This document shows, piece after piece, positions 1 through 8,933 of a stretch of 64,000 nucleotides of DNA. Under the pieces are notes generated by a model. The model had not been told where the DNA came from and searched no databases. It saw only the letters and a list, made by a program, of their open reading frames with translations. This DNA is from Sinisalibacter aestuarii. Its GTDB lineage: Bacteria > Pseudomonadota > Alphaproteobacteria > Rhodobacterales > Rhodobacteraceae. Positions within the stretch are counted from its first letter, which is position 1, and every line of letters begins with the position of its first letter. Position numbers and translations under genes: made by a program. The stretch spans positions 62,001-126,000 of the forward strand of contig NZ_BROH01000004.1 in assembly GCF_027923545.1 (NCBI RefSeq). The letters run 5' to 3'.

Positions 1-1
1 G

Positions 2-1222
2 GTGGTGACGCTGACCGGCGTCGGCTCGAACGATATCGAGGTGGCGGGCGAGGGCGATACGATCACTGTGCAGCTTTCGGATGCCGAGCAACTCGCCACC
101 GACGACCGCACGATCCAGCAATCGCTGGAAATCATCCGCCGCCGCGTCGACGAGGTCGGCACCCGCGAGCCGGTGATCCAGCGCCAAGGCGAGCGCCGCA
201 TTCTGATCCAGGTACCGGGCCTTGGCTCGGCGGAGGAGCTGAAAGCGCTGATCGGGACCACGGCGCAGCTTACCTTCAACCCGGTGGTCAGCCGCACCGG
301 CGATCCGGGCACCCGGCCCGGTGCGCGCCAGGTGATCTATCCCTCCATGGACGAAGAGGGCATCTACTACGTGCTGGAGGAAACTCCCGTCGTTACCGGC
401 GAGGAGCTGACCAATGCCCAGCCGAGCTTCGACCAGAACGGCCGCCCGGCGGTCAATTTCCAGTTCAACGTGTCCGGCGCGCGCAAATTCGGCGAATACA
501 CCGCCGAGAATGTCGGCGCACCCTTCGCCATCGTGCTGGATGGCGAGGTGATCTCGGCGCCGCGGATCAACGAGCCGATCCCCGGCGGATCGGGCATCAT
601 CACCGGCAATTTCACCGTCGAGGAATCGACCAATCTTGCGGTGCTGCTGCGCGCCGGCGCGCTGCCCGCCGAGATGACCTTTCTCGAAGAGCGCACGATC
701 GGGCCCGAGCTTGGGGCCGATTCGATCGAGGCGGGCAAGATCGCCTCAATCGTGGCCTTTGCTGGCGTGCTGATCGTGATGGTGGCCTCCTATGGCTGGT
801 TCGGCATGCTCGCCAATGTGGCGCTGGTGCTGAACGTGGGCATGGTCTTCGGCCTGCTCTCGGCCATCGGCGCTACGCTGACGCTGCCCGGCATCGCCGG
901 GATCGTGCTCACCATCGGCATGGCGGTCGATGCCAATGTGCTGGTCTTCGAGCGGATCCGCGAAGAGCTGCGCGCGGGCAGGGGCCCGGCGCGCGCCATC
1001 GAGCTTGGCTACGAAAAGGCGCTCTCGGCGATCATCGACGCCAATATCACCACCTTCATCACCGCCGTGATCCTGTTCATTATGGGGTCCGGCCCGGTGA
1101 AGGGCTTTGCCGTGACGCTGGCGCTCGGCATCCTCACCTCGGTTTTCGCCGCGATCTACGTGACCCGGCTGCTGATCGTGATGTGGTTTGAGCGCCGCCG
1201 CCCGAAACAGATCGAGGTCTGA
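2..1222 (+). CDS. secD: Protein translocase subunit SecD (C-terminal part, 5' truncated by window edge)
   Basis: Inner-membrane subunit of the SecDF complex, which uses proton motive force to help the SecYEG channel pull proteins into the periplasm. About 406 residues are visible. Family members in this lineage are roughly 550 residues, so the first transmembrane helix and part of the first periplasmic domain lie outside the window and the apparent GTG at base 2 is not the true start. A periplasmic P1-type region is followed by a C-terminal block of hydrophobic helices containing the family motif around VDANVLVFERIREE. The gene ends 3 bases before secF, so the two are co-transcribed. Identity is firm; only the 5' end is unknown. 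Confidence 0.95.
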   Translation: MVTLTGVGSNDIEVAGEGDTITVQLSDAEQLATDDRTIQQSLEIIRRRVDEVGTREPVIQRQGERRILIQVPGLGSAEELKALIGTTAQLTFNPVVSRTGDPGTRPGARQVIYPSMDEEGIYYVLEETPVVTGEELTNAQPSFDQNGRPAVNFQFNVSGARKFGEYTAENVGAPFAIVLDGEVISAPRINEPIPGGSGIITGNFTVEESTNLAVLLRAGALPAEMTFLEERTIGPELGADSIEAGKIASIVAFAGVLIVMVASYGWFGMLANVALVLNVGMVFGLLSAIGATLTLPGIAGIVLTIGMAVDANVLVFERIREELRAGRGPARAIELGYEKALSAIIDANITTFITAVILFIMGSGPVKGFAVTLALGILTSVFAAIYVTRLLIVMWFERRRPKQIEV

Positions 1223-1225
1223 GAC

Positions 1226-2194
1226 ATGCGCCTGAAACTCGTCCCCGATGAAACCAACTGGGATTTCTTCGCCCGGCTTCCGATCACGCTCGGCTTTTCA
1301 GGGCTGATGCTCGTCGTCTCCGTTGTCGCCTTCTTCGTGATGGGGCTCAATTTCGGCATCGACTTCCGCGGCGGTACCACGATCCGCACCGAAAGCACCC
1401 AGGCGGTGGATGTGGGCGCCTACCGCGATGCGATCTCGCCACTCGGGCTGGGCGACGTTTCGATCACCGAAGTGTTCGACCCGTCCTTCCGCGACGATCA
1501 GCATGTGGCGATGGTCCGTATCGAGGCGCAGAACGAGGAAGAGAGCATCACCCCCGAGACGGTGCAGCAGATCGAGGACGCGCTCAAGACGGTCGATCCC
1601 GCCATCACCTTCCCCTCGGTGGAAAGCGTTGGCCCGAAAGTCTCGGGCGAACTGGTGATGACGGCGATCTATTCGGTCCTCGCGGCGATCGCGGCGGTGC
1701 TCGTCTATATCTGGCTGCGGTTCGAATGGCAGTTCGCCGTGGGCGCGGTGGCGGCGCTGGTGCATGACGTGGCGATCACCATCGGGGTCTTTGCGCTGTT
1801 TCAGATCCGGTTCGATTTGTCGACCATCGCCGCGCTGCTCACCATCGTCGGCTATTCGCTGAACGATACCGTGGTGGTCTTCGACCGGGTGCGCGAAAAC
1901 CTGCGCCGCTACAAGGTGATGAAGCTCAAGGAGGTGCTGAACCTCTCGATCAACGAGACCATGAGCCGCACGGTGATGACCTCGGGCACCACGCTGCTCG
2001 CGCTCATCGCGCTGCTCGTGCTCGGCGGCGACGTGATCCGCGGCTTCGTTTTCGCGATGACCTTCGGCATCATCATCGGCACCTATTCGTCGGTCTTCGT
2101 CGCCTCGGCCTTCCTGCTGAAGCTTGGCGTGAAGCGCGACTGGTCGAAGCCCGATGGCGAGGCCGGCACGCAGTTCGCCGACGTCGATGCCTGA
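1226..2194 (+). CDS. secF: Protein translocase subunit SecF
   Basis: Partner of SecD in proton-driven protein export. The 322-residue length is normal. An N-terminal transmembrane helix (about residues 20-42) is followed by GIDFRGGT, which is typical of SecF. A periplasmic loop follows, then five C-terminal helices with the conserved SLNDTVVVFDRVREN segment. The ATG lies directly after secD. The 3' end overlaps the next gene by 8 bases in an ATGCCTGA junction, which suggests translational coupling to the TauE-like permease. Confidence 0.97.
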   Translation: MRLKLVPDETNWDFFARLPITLGFSGLMLVVSVVAFFVMGLNFGIDFRGGTTIRTESTQAVDVGAYRDAISPLGLGDVSITEVFDPSFRDDQHVAMVRIEAQNEEESITPETVQQIEDALKTVDPAITFPSVESVGPKVSGELVMTAIYSVLAAIAAVLVYIWLRFEWQFAVGAVAALVHDVAITIGVFALFQIRFDLSTIAALLTIVGYSLNDTVVVFDRVRENLRRYKVMKLKEVLNLSINETMSRTVMTSGTTLLALIALLVLGGDVIRGFVFAMTFGIIIGTYSSVFVASAFLLKLGVKRDWSKPDGEAGTQFADVDA

Positions 2195-2942
2195 CCTTTT
2201 GTCGGGGGTGCTGGCTACCCCCGGCCTGGTCTGGCTGGCGCTTACCTTTCTCGTTGCCGGCCTGGTGCGCGGCTTCACCGGCTTCGGCACCGCGCTGATC
2301 TTCATGCCGGTGGGCGCGCTGTTTCTGCCTGTCTCCGACGCCATCGCGCTGGTGATGATCTCCGGCATGATCACCTGGCCGCTGATCGTGCCCCGGGCGC
2401 TGCGCGAGGCTGACAAGCGCGAGGTGACGGTGCTGGCTGTGGCCGCCGTGGCGCTGGCGCCGCTGGGGGTCTGGGTGCTGGGCTGGGCCGACCGCGAGCT
2501 GTTGCGCTGGGGTGTGGCGGCGGCGGCGGCGCTTACGCTGGCGGCGCTGATCTCCGGCTGGCGATACCAGGGCCGGGTGCGCCCTGCGGGCCTTGTGCTG
2601 ATCGGCGCGGCGGCGGGGGTGCTTGGCGGCACGACGGGGCTGACCGGCCCGCCGGTGATCCTGTTCTACCTCGCCGGCCAGCTTGGCGCGGCGGTGGTGC
2701 GGGCCAACACGATCCTGTTCCTCGCCCTCCTGGATCTTGGCATTGTCGCCAATCTCGTGCTGCAGGGCCGCCTTGGCTGGAGCATCCTGCCGCTCGCCGT
2801 GCTTCTGGCGCTGCCCTATGGCGCCGGGATCATGTCGGGGCAGAGGCTTTTCCACCCCGAACGCGAACGGGCCTATCGCCGGCTCGCCTATGCGGTGATC
2901 GGCGGCGCGATCCTCACCGGGTTGCCGCTGTTTGACGGTTGA
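2187..2942 (+). CDS. TauE/SafE family (DUF81) sulfite exporter-like membrane protein
   Basis: Predicted integral membrane protein of about 251 residues with seven to eight hydrophobic helices. It has the glycine-rich signature of the TauE/SafE family: GFTGFGTALIF in the first repeat and GVLGGTTGLTGPPVI in the second, an internal duplication typical of the family. Members export sulfite, sulfoacetate or other organic anions, but the substrate here cannot be read from sequence. I chose the ATG at 2187 because it overlaps the secF stop. The frame is open 33 bases further upstream, inside secF, without a convincing start. It probably belongs to the secDF transcript. Confidence 0.85.
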   Translation: MPDLLSGVLATPGLVWLALTFLVAGLVRGFTGFGTALIFMPVGALFLPVSDAIALVMISGMITWPLIVPRALREADKREVTVLAVAAVALAPLGVWVLGWADRELLRWGVAAAAALTLAALISGWRYQGRVRPAGLVLIGAAAGVLGGTTGLTGPPVILFYLAGQLGAAVVRANTILFLALLDLGIVANLVLQGRLGWSILPLAVLLALPYGAGIMSGQRLFHPERERAYRRLAYAVIGGAILTGLPLFDG

Positions 2943-3042
2943 GCGGTGCCTGGAGGCCAGGCTTTCGCCTGAACGATTGATGTGCGTGCGGCGGCTGCGT
3001 TACGGAAACGTAATGAATGGCAATGGCTTAGGTGGAAACTCC

Positions 3043-3070
3043 GAATCCAGAAATCCGGATTTCCGGATTC
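3043..3070. repeat. 28-bp near-perfect palindrome
   Basis: A near-perfect inverted repeat centred between 3056 and 3057. The arms GAATCCAGAAATCC and GGATTTCCGGATTC differ from perfect symmetry at one base pair. It lies in the 241-bp gap between the TauE-like gene and the Mth938-type gene. It could form a hairpin and act as a terminator for the secDF transcript, but no T-run follows, so an operator role is equally possible. Confidence 0.5.
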
Positions 3071-3183
3071 TGAGCGGCACCTGCCGTGCCACCCCGCACA
3101 GTGGCGCCCCGTCAGGATGCCGAACCCCAGCCGCGACCGCCTGACGCTTTCCTTCGCCGGCAAATCCGGCTACCAACACCGCC

Positions 3184-3537
3184 ATGCAACTCGTCGAGAT
3201 CACATATGACAATGCCCAGCCGATCGACGGTTACGGCCCCGGCTTTTTCCGCGTTGGCGGGCAGGTGATCGAGGGGGCGGTGATCGTCACCGCCTCGGCG
3301 GCGCGGGGCTGGCATGGCATCGACGATGCCGGGGCGCTCACCGCTCTGGCGGGGCAGGTGGATGTGATCCTGTTCGGCTCAGGCGCCGAGATGACCGGCG
3401 CGCCCGCGGCGCTCGTGCGGGCAGTGGAAGCGGCGGGGATCGGGCTGGAGCCGATGGCCTCGCCCTCGGCCTGCCGCGCCTATAATGTTCTTCTTGCCGA
3501 GGGCCGCCGCGTCGCCCTCGCCGCGCTGCCGGTGTGA
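3184..3537 (+). CDS. Mth938-like domain protein (DUF498 / NDUFAF3-type)
   Basis: Small soluble protein of 117 residues made of a single Mth938-like alpha/beta domain. The family includes NDUFAF3, an assembly factor for mitochondrial complex I. In alphaproteobacteria it sits near secDF, and here it also precedes the ccm genes. Visible family features are the PIDGYGPGFFRV start, a VILFGSGAEM strand-turn and MASPSACRAYNVL near the C-terminus. The bacterial role is unproven; a link to membrane complex assembly is inference. It ends 3 bases before ccmA, so it is probably in the same transcript. Confidence 0.85.
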   Translation: MQLVEITYDNAQPIDGYGPGFFRVGGQVIEGAVIVTASAARGWHGIDDAGALTALAGQVDVILFGSGAEMTGAPAALVRAVEAAGIGLEPMASPSACRAYNVLLAEGRRVALAALPV

Positions 3538-3540
3538 GCG

Positions 3541-4167
3541 ATGGAGCTGACCGCCCGTGATCTCACCGTCTCGCGCGGCGGCGTGCCGGTGCTGGAAGGG
3601 CTCTCCTTCACGCTGAAGCCGGGCCAGGTGCTGGTGCTGCGCGGCCCGAACGGCTCGGGCAAGACCACGCTTCTGCGCACGCTTGCAGGGCTGCAGCCGC
3701 CGCTGGCGGGCGAGGTCAGCCTGCCGCCCGAGGCCATCGCCTACGGCGCCCATGCCGACGGGTTGAAAGGCACGCTCACCGTGGCCGAAAACCTGGCCTT
3801 CTGGGCCAGCGTTCACGGCACCCGCGATATTGAACCGGCGCTCACCCGGTTCAACCTGCTGGGCCTGCGCAACCGCGCGGCGCAAAGCCTGTCGGCGGGG
3901 CAGAAACGCCGGCTCGGGCTGGCGCGGCTTCTGGTCACCGGCCGGGCGATCTGGCTGCTCGACGAGCCCACCGTCTCGCTCGACGCCGCCTCGGTCGGGC
4001 TGTTCGCCGATGCCGTGCGCACCCATGTGGCCAGCGGCGGCGCGGCGCTGATCGCCACCCATATCGACCTTGGGCTTGAGGCGGAGATCTTCGACGTGAC
4101 GCCATTCAAGGCCGATCCCGACGCGCCCAGCCGCACCCCCGCCGCCTTCGACGAGGCTTTCACATGA
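3541..4167 (+). CDS. ccmA: Heme ABC exporter ATP-binding protein CcmA
   Basis: ATPase of the CcmAB(CD) machinery of system I cytochrome c maturation, which powers release of heme-loaded CcmE. The 208-residue length is typical. Walker A GPNGSGKT is at residues 35-42, the ABC signature is LSAGQ followed by [10 protein letters not shown], and Walker B is [10 protein letters not shown]. The start follows the Mth938-type gene by 3 bases, and the 3' end overlaps ccmB by 4 bases in an ATGA junction. All catalytic motifs are intact. Confidence 0.97.
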   Translation: MELTARDLTVSRGGVPVLEGLSFTLKPGQVLVLRGPNGSGKTTLLRTLAGLQPPLAGEVSLPPEAIAYGAHADGLKGTLTVAENLAFWASVHGTRDIEPALTRFNLLGLRNRAAQSLSAGQKRRLGLARLLVTGRAIWLLDEPTVSLDAASVGLFADAVRTHVASGGAALIATHIDLGLEAEIFDVTPFKADPDAPSRTPAAFDEAFT

Positions 4168-4820
4168 TCGCCCTTCTCGCCCGCGATATGCGCCTTGCCA
4201 TCCGCGCCGGCGGCGGCTTTGGCCTCGGGCTCGCCTTTTTCCTCATCGTCTCGACGCTGGTGCCCTTCGCCGTCGGCCCCGAAGGCGCGGTGCTGGCGCG
4301 GATCGCGCCGGGCATTCTCTGGGTTGGCGCGCTGCTGGCCTGCCTGTTGTCGCTCGACCGGATCTTCCAGCTCGATTTCGAAGACGGTTCGCTCGATCTT
4401 CTGGCCACAGCACCGATCCCGATGGAGGGCACGGTTGCGGTCAAGGCGCTGGCGCACTGGATCACCACCGGCCTGCCGCTGGTCGTTGCCGCGCCCGTCT
4501 TCGGCGCGCTGATGAACATGCCCGAGCCGGGCTATTGGTGGATCTTCGTCACCCTGCTGATCGGCACCCCCGCGCTCAGCATGATCGGGGCTTTCGGCGC
4601 GGCGCTCACGGTGGGGCTGAAGCGCGGCGGGCTGCTCCTGTCGCTCCTCGTGCTGCCGCTCTACATCCCCACGCTCATCTTCGGCGCCGAGGCGGCCACG
4701 CGCGGGATCGGCGGGTTTGACAACACCACGCCGCTGCTCATGCTCGCGGGCATCACCGCGGCCTCGGTCGCGCTGCTGCCCTTCGCCGCTTCTGCGGCAA
4801 TACGTATCAATCTGCGTTGA
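4164..4820 (+). CDS. ccmB: Heme exporter membrane protein CcmB
   Basis: Membrane partner of CcmA in system I cytochrome c biogenesis. The 218 residues contain six predicted transmembrane helices. The family segment [17 protein letters not shown] lies after the second helix. Translation is coupled to ccmA through a 4-base overlap. The stop codon falls inside the FNR-type palindrome that precedes ccmC, so the end of this gene carries regulatory sequence for the next one. Confidence 0.96.
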   Translation: MIALLARDMRLAIRAGGGFGLGLAFFLIVSTLVPFAVGPEGAVLARIAPGILWVGALLACLLSLDRIFQLDFEDGSLDLLATAPIPMEGTVAVKALAHWITTGLPLVVAAPVFGALMNMPEPGYWWIFVTLLIGTPALSMIGAFGAALTVGLKRGGLLLSLLVLPLYIPTLIFGAEAATRGIGGFDNTTPLLMLAGITAASVALLPFAASAAIRINLR

Positions 4821-4830
4821 TCCGGATCAA
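4817..4830 (+). promoter_or_regulatory. Perfect FNR/FnrL-type box upstream of ccmC
   Basis: TTGATCCGGATCAA matches the FNR/CRP-superfamily consensus TTGAT-N4-ATCAA at all ten defined positions, and the symmetry extends to GTTGATCCGGATCAAC at 4816-4831. A TATCTT hexamer at 4853-4858 is a plausible -10. Transcription would then start near 4865, which puts the box centre at about -41.5, the classical position for activation. This suggests oxygen-responsive FnrL control of ccmC-D-G. The match is seen directly; regulator and start site are inferred. Confidence 0.65.
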
Positions 4831-4891
4831 CCAGCGCAAACGTGATCCCCGCTATCTTGCGCGGACGCATAACCGGACATAGAGACACGCC

Positions 4892-5668
4892 ATGGCAGAT
4901 ATGCACCGCACCAGACAGGCCCGAGACCGCTTCAACTTCCTGTGGGAATGGGCCAACCCGGTCAAATTCATGTGGTTTTCGGGCAAGGCGCTGCCCTGGC
5001 TCATCGGGCTTACCGTGCTGACGATGGCGGTCTCGCTGATCTGGGGTTTCTTCTTCACGCCCGAGGCGGTGAATTTCGGCTCTTCGGTCAAGATCATCTA
5101 TGTCCATGTGCCGACCGCCACCGTGGCGATCTCGGCCTGGTTCATGATGCTCGCGGCCTCGCTGATCTGGCTGATCCGCCGCCACCACGTCTCGGCGCTG
5201 GCCGCCAGGGCGGCGGCTCCGGTGGGCATGGTGATGACGCTTGCGGCGCTCGCCACCGGCGCGATCTGGGGCCAGCCGATGTGGGGCACCTGGTGGGCCT
5301 GGGATCCGCGGCTGACCTCGTTCCTGATCCTGTTTCTGTTCTATCTTGGCTACATGGCGCTCTGGGCCGCGATCGAGAATCCGGATACGGCGGCCGACCT
5401 CACCTCGGTGCTCGCCGTGGTCGGTTCCGTCTTCGCCTTCCTCAGCCGCTATGCGGTGAATTTCTGGAACCAGGGGCTGCATCAGGGCGCGACGCTCAGC
5501 CTCGACAAGGAAGAGAACATCGCCGACAGCTACTGGATTCCGCTGGTGATCGGCATTGTCGGCTTCATGCTGTTCTTCGTGACGCTGGTGTTCATCCGCA
5601 CCCGCACCGAGATCCGCCTGCGCCGGGTCCATGCGCTCGAACTTCGCGAAAGGATGAAAGATGCCTGA
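4892..5668 (+). CDS. ccmC: Heme ABC transporter permease / heme handling protein CcmC
   Basis: Integral membrane protein that carries heme on its periplasmic face and loads it onto CcmE in system I cytochrome c maturation. The 258 residues include six hydrophobic helices and the tryptophan-rich WWD motif, seen as GTWWAWDPRLTS at roughly residues 132-143. The ATG at 4892 gives a short hydrophilic lead before WANPVKFM; a second ATG at 4901 is possible. It is separated from ccmB by 71 bases holding the FNR-type box, so it may have its own promoter. The stop overlaps ccmD by 8 bases. Confidence 0.96.
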   Translation: MADMHRTRQARDRFNFLWEWANPVKFMWFSGKALPWLIGLTVLTMAVSLIWGFFFTPEAVNFGSSVKIIYVHVPTATVAISAWFMMLAASLIWLIRRHHVSALAARAAAPVGMVMTLAALATGAIWGQPMWGTWWAWDPRLTSFLILFLFYLGYMALWAAIENPDTAADLTSVLAVVGSVFAFLSRYAVNFWNQGLHQGATLSLDKEENIADSYWIPLVIGIVGFMLFFVTLVFIRTRTEIRLRRVHALELRERMKDA

Positions 5669-5819
5669 ACTGGGAAAATACGCCAGCGCCGTGCTGAGCT
5701 CCTGGGCGGTCACGCTCGGCCTCATTGCCGCGCTCATCGCGCTTACCTGGGTGCAGTCGCGCAAGGCGAAGAGAACGCTCGACGAGATCGAGGCACGCCG
5801 CGCGGGCGGGGGGAGCTGA
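5661..5819 (+). CDS. ccmD: Heme exporter protein CcmD
   Basis: Small membrane protein of 52 residues with one transmembrane helix (about residues 13-31) followed by a basic tail rich in Arg and Lys, the typical CcmD pattern. CcmD stabilises the CcmABC complex and is needed for release of heme-loaded CcmE. The ATG overlaps the end of ccmC by 8 bases, and the stop lies one base before the ccmG start. The assignment relies on size, topology and position as much as on sequence, as is usual for this poorly conserved family. Confidence 0.85.
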   Translation: MPELGKYASAVLSSWAVTLGLIAALIALTWVQSRKAKRTLDEIEARRAGGGS

Positions 5820-5820
5820 T

Positions 5821-6363
5821 ATGAAGATCAAGCCGATGATGGCGCTGCCGCCGCTGATCTTTGCCGGCCTCGCGGCAATGTTTCTGTGGGGGATGGAGCG
5901 CGACGATCCGACCGCTTTGCCCTCGACGCGCGAAGGTGGCCCGGTGCCCGCGCTGACGCTGGCCGAGTTCGGCGGCGAGCCGCCCTTCACCGTTGACGAC
6001 CTGGCCGATGGCGAGGTGGTGCTGGTGAATTTCTGGGCCAGCTGGTGTGCGCCCTGCCGCGCCGAACACCCGCAGCTCATCGAGATGGCGGAGGAGGGCA
6101 TCAGTATCTACGGCATCAACTACAAGGACACGCCGGGCAATGCGCAGGATTTCGTCGACGAACTCGGCAATCCGTACCAGCGCCTTGCCGCCGATCCCTC
6201 CGGCCGTACCGGGCTGGACTGGGGCCTTTACGGCGTGCCCGAGACCTATGTGATCGACGGCAACGGCACCGTGGTGAAGCGCTTCGCCGGGCCGATCACC
6301 GCCAGCATTCTGGAAAACACCATCCGCCCCGCCATTGAAGAGGCGCGGGCGCGGTCCGAATGA
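5821..6363 (+). CDS. ccmG: Thiol:disulfide interchange protein CcmG/DsbE
   Basis: Membrane-anchored periplasmic thioredoxin-like protein, about 180 residues, that keeps apocytochrome c haem-binding cysteines reduced. An N-terminal anchor (residues about 7-22) is followed by the thioredoxin fold with active site WASWCAPC and the downstream cis-proline segment GVPETYVID. I chose the ATG at 5821, one base after ccmD; the frame is open further upstream but only inside ccmD. It is the last gene of the ccm set here; ccmE, ccmF and ccmH are not in the window. Confidence 0.96.
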   Translation: MKIKPMMALPPLIFAGLAAMFLWGMERDDPTALPSTREGGPVPALTLAEFGGEPPFTVDDLADGEVVLVNFWASWCAPCRAEHPQLIEMAEEGISIYGINYKDTPGNAQDFVDELGNPYQRLAADPSGRTGLDWGLYGVPETYVIDGNGTVVKRFAGPITASILENTIRPAIEEARARSE

Positions 6364-6393
6364 GCCGCTGACGCGGCGCTCGATCCTGGTGAT

Positions 6394-6410
6394 GAGGGGT
6401 TTCACCCCTC
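6394..6410 (-). repeat. Hairpin of the recurrent intergenic element (copy a)
   Basis: GAGGGGT and ACCCCTC flank a 3-base loop. Read on the minus strand it is preceded at 6411-6437 by CGTAAATACCTTGGGGAG. This is a diverged version of the AT-rich core plus G-run that recurs at about 14.77, 32.6 and 61.27 kb. It lies between ccmG and the tyrS terminator. Confidence 0.4.
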
Positions 6411-6442
6411 AAACTCCCCAAGGTATTTACGGAACGAAGAAA

Positions 6443-6480
6443 AAGGGGCGCCTGCGGCCGGTCCGCGGGCGCCCCTTGTG
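6443..6480. terminator. Bidirectional terminator between ccmG and tyrS
   Basis: AAGGGGCGCC at 6443-6452 pairs perfectly with GGCGCCCCTT at 6468-6477. A nested stem GCGG/CCGC (6454-6457 with 6463-6466) lies inside the loop. A-runs on the left and T-rich bases on the right suit termination of both convergent genes. Confidence 0.75.
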
Positions 6481-6496
6481 TTGTTCGGGCGGCGTT

Positions 6497-7750
6497 TCAG
6501 CCCTCCAGCACCACCAGCGCGTGGCGCTTCTTGCCGGCTGACAGCTTGATCGGCTGGCCAAGATCGGCGGCGCTGATCATCAGGCCGGGATCGGTCACGT
6601 CCTCGTCATTCATCTTCGCGCCCTTGTCGGCGATCAGGCGCTTGGCCTCCTTGCCCGATTTGGCAAGCCCCGAGCGGGTGATGAGCTGGACGATGGAAAT
6701 CCCGTCCGCCACCTCGTCGGCGCTCAGCGCGAGGGTGGGCAGATCGTCCCCCACACCGCCTTTCTCGAAAACCTCGCGCGCGGTCGCCTCCGCCGCCTCT
6801 GCCGCCTCGCGGCCATGCAGAAGTGCCGTTACCTCGTTCGCGAGCACGATCTTGGCGTCGTTGATACCGGCGCCTTCCGCTGCCCCGAGCCGCTCGCATT
6901 CTTCCAGCGGCAGCTCGGTATAGAGCTTGAGGAACCGGCCCACATCGGCATCGGTGGTGTTGCGCCAGAACTGCCAGAACTCGTAGGGGCTCAGCAGATC
7001 GCCATTGAGCCAGACCGCGCCGGACTGGCTCTTACCCATCTTCTTGCCGTCGGACGTGGTGAGCAGCGGCGAGGTCAGGCCGAAGATCTCGGCATCCAGC
7101 ACCCGGCGGGTGAGGTCGATGCCGTTGACGATATTGCCCCACTGGTCCGAGCCGCCCATCTGCAACAGGCAGCCATAGCGGCGGTTGAGCTCGAGGAAGT
7201 CATAGGCCTGCAGGATCATGTAATTGAATTCGAGGAAACTCAGGCTTTGCTCGCGGTCGAGCCGCGATTTCACGCTCTCGAAGCTCAGCATCCGGTTGAC
7301 CGAGAAATGCCGCCCGATATCTCGCAGGAAATCGAGATAGTTGAGTTGGTCGAGCCATTCGGCGTTGTTGACCATGATCGCATCTGTCGCGGCCTCGCCG
7401 AAGGTGACGTAATGCGAAAACACCTGGCGGATGCCCTCGATATTGGCGTCGATCTGCTCCGGTGTCAGCAACGGGCGCTCATCGGCGCGGAACGAGGGAT
7501 CGCCCACCTTGGTGGTGCCGCCGCCCATCAGCACGATCGGTTTGTGGCCGGTCTTTTGCAGCCAGCGCAACATCATGATCTGAATGAGCGAGCCGACATG
7601 CAGCGACGATGCCGTGGCGTCGAAGCCGATATAGGCCGGGACCACACCGTTCACGAGCGCCTCGTCGAGCGCCTGGTAATCGGTGCAATCGGCCAGATAG
7701 CCGCGCTCGATCATCACGCGCATGAAGTCGGATTTCGGGTGGTAGGTCAT
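6497..7750 (-). CDS. tyrS: Tyrosine-tRNA ligase
   Basis: Class I aminoacyl-tRNA synthetase that charges tRNA-Tyr in the cytoplasm. A Rossmann fold carries the HIGH-type motif as HVGSL (after FDATASSL) and the KMSKS-type motif as KMGKS. The tyrosine-binding DQWGN segment is in between, and a C-terminal S4-like RNA-binding domain is at the end. I prefer the start at 7750 (MTYHPKSDF), which matches family N-termini and gives 417 residues. An upstream in-frame ATG at 7765 adds five residues. It converges on ccmG and is probably monocistronic. Confidence 0.96.
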   Translation of the reverse strand: MTYHPKSDFMRVMIERGYLADCTDYQALDEALVNGVVPAYIGFDATASSLHVGSLIQIMMLRWLQKTGHKPIVLMGGGTTKVGDPSFRADERPLLTPEQIDANIEGIRQVFSHYVTFGEAATDAIMVNNAEWLDQLNYLDFLRDIGRHFSVNRMLSFESVKSRLDREQSLSFLEFNYMILQAYDFLELNRRYGCLLQMGGSDQWGNIVNGIDLTRRVLDAEIFGLTSPLLTTSDGKKMGKSQSGAVWLNGDLLSPYEFWQFWRNTTDADVGRFLKLYTELPLEECERLGAAEGAGINDAKIVLANEVTALLHGREAAEAAEATAREVFEKGGVGDDLPTLALSADEVADGISIVQLITRSGLAKSGKEAKRLIADKGAKMNDEDVTDPGLMISAADLGQPIKLSAGKKRHALVVLEG

Positions 7751-7814
7751 CGGGTTCCGGTCCATATTTCCAAGCGTAGCCCTCTATATCGGGGGCGGGG
7801 GCGGAGGGGAAGCC

Positions 7815-8912
7815 ATGAAGGTCACGGGGCCCGTATGGGCACTGGGCGCGATGCCGGACAGCGCGCTTGGCGGCGTGGATGCGGCGCTGGTGGAGACCGA
7901 TGGCGTGACGATCCTCGGCTTTGGCGAGAGCGGGTCGCGCAGCTATACCGATGCCGAGCGGGAGACGATCCGCGCCGCCCTCGGGTGCTGGCCCGGCGCG
8001 CCGGGCGTGGAGGCGGCGGCGCTGGTGGTCGAGGCCGCCCATGCGGAGCTGCTGGCGCTGTTCGAGGCGCCCGCGCTGATCGGCTTTTTCGGTCAGGTTC
8101 TGGCACATGATCCGCGCGGGCAGGGCACGCATCAGGCGGGCGACGGGGCACGGCTGGCGCAGGTGCTGGGGCGGCCGGTGGCCTGGGATTTTGCCACCGC
8201 CGATGTGGCGCTCGGTGGCGAGGGCGCGCCGCTTGCGCCCTTCTTCCATTTCGCGCTGGCGAAATATCTGGGCGAGGGCGCGCCACTGGCCTTTCTCGAT
8301 CTCGGCGAGGTTGCCAGCCTGAGCTGGGTCGATCCGGCGAAGGAGAATCCGGAAGAGGCGGGCGCGCTTCTCGCCTTCGACACCGGCCCGGGGCTCGCGC
8401 CGCTCAACGATCTCGCGATGGCCCGGCGCGGCCTGCCGTTTGACGAGGGTGGCGCGCTGGCCGCGTCTGGCACCGCCGATGAAGGGATCGTGGCCGCTAT
8501 CCTCGATCATCCCTATTTCTACCGGATGCCACCCAAGACGCTCGGCCACGGCGCCTTTGGCGATCTGACCGATCGGGTGGCGGGGCTGTCCGACGCCGAC
8601 GCGGCGGCGACGCTGGCCGCGTGCGCCGTCGCGGCTGTCGTGCAGGGGATGGCGCATTGCCCCGAACCGCCCGCGCGCCTGCTGGTGAGCGGTGGCGGGC
8701 GGCACGATACCGCGCTGATGGCGGGGCTTGCCAATGCGCTCGCCATGCCGGTGCTGCCGGTCGAAGAGGCCGGGCTGGATGGCGATATGCTTGCGGCCCA
8801 GGCCGTGGCCTTTCTGGCCGTCCGGGTCGCGCGCGGCCTGCCCACGTCGTGCCCCGGCACCACCGGCGTTGCGGCGGCGGTGGGCGGCGGGGTCATCTCC
8901 GAACCCGGCTGA
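7815..8912 (+). CDS. anmK: Anhydro-N-acetylmuramic acid kinase
   Basis: Cytoplasmic enzyme that cleaves and phosphorylates 1,6-anhydro-MurNAc to MurNAc-6-phosphate during cell wall recycling. The 365 residues show the actin-like ATPase fold of the AnmK family: a DTGPG loop in the middle and the C-terminal [10 protein letters not shown] segment that contacts nucleotide and sugar. A good ribosome binding site (GGAGGGGA) precedes the ATG. It is divergent from tyrS, an arrangement common in alphaproteobacteria. AmiC at 40.8 kb acts in the same wall metabolism. Confidence 0.93.
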   Translation: MKVTGPVWALGAMPDSALGGVDAALVETDGVTILGFGESGSRSYTDAERETIRAALGCWPGAPGVEAAALVVEAAHAELLALFEAPALIGFFGQVLAHDPRGQGTHQAGDGARLAQVLGRPVAWDFATADVALGGEGAPLAPFFHFALAKYLGEGAPLAFLDLGEVASLSWVDPAKENPEEAGALLAFDTGPGLAPLNDLAMARRGLPFDEGGALAASGTADEGIVAAILDHPYFYRMPPKTLGHGAFGDLTDRVAGLSDADAAATLAACAVAAVVQGMAHCPEPPARLLVSGGGRHDTALMAGLANALAMPVLPVEEAGLDGDMLAAQAVAFLAVRVARGLPTSCPGTTGVAAAVGGGVISEPG

Positions 8913-8933
8913 CCTTTTTCTTGGCAAAAATAC

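Noticed and set aside
1298-2632. Long minus-strand frames opposite secF and the TauE-like gene
   Set aside because: Low-complexity Ala/Arg/His-rich shadows; no start signals and no homology by eye.
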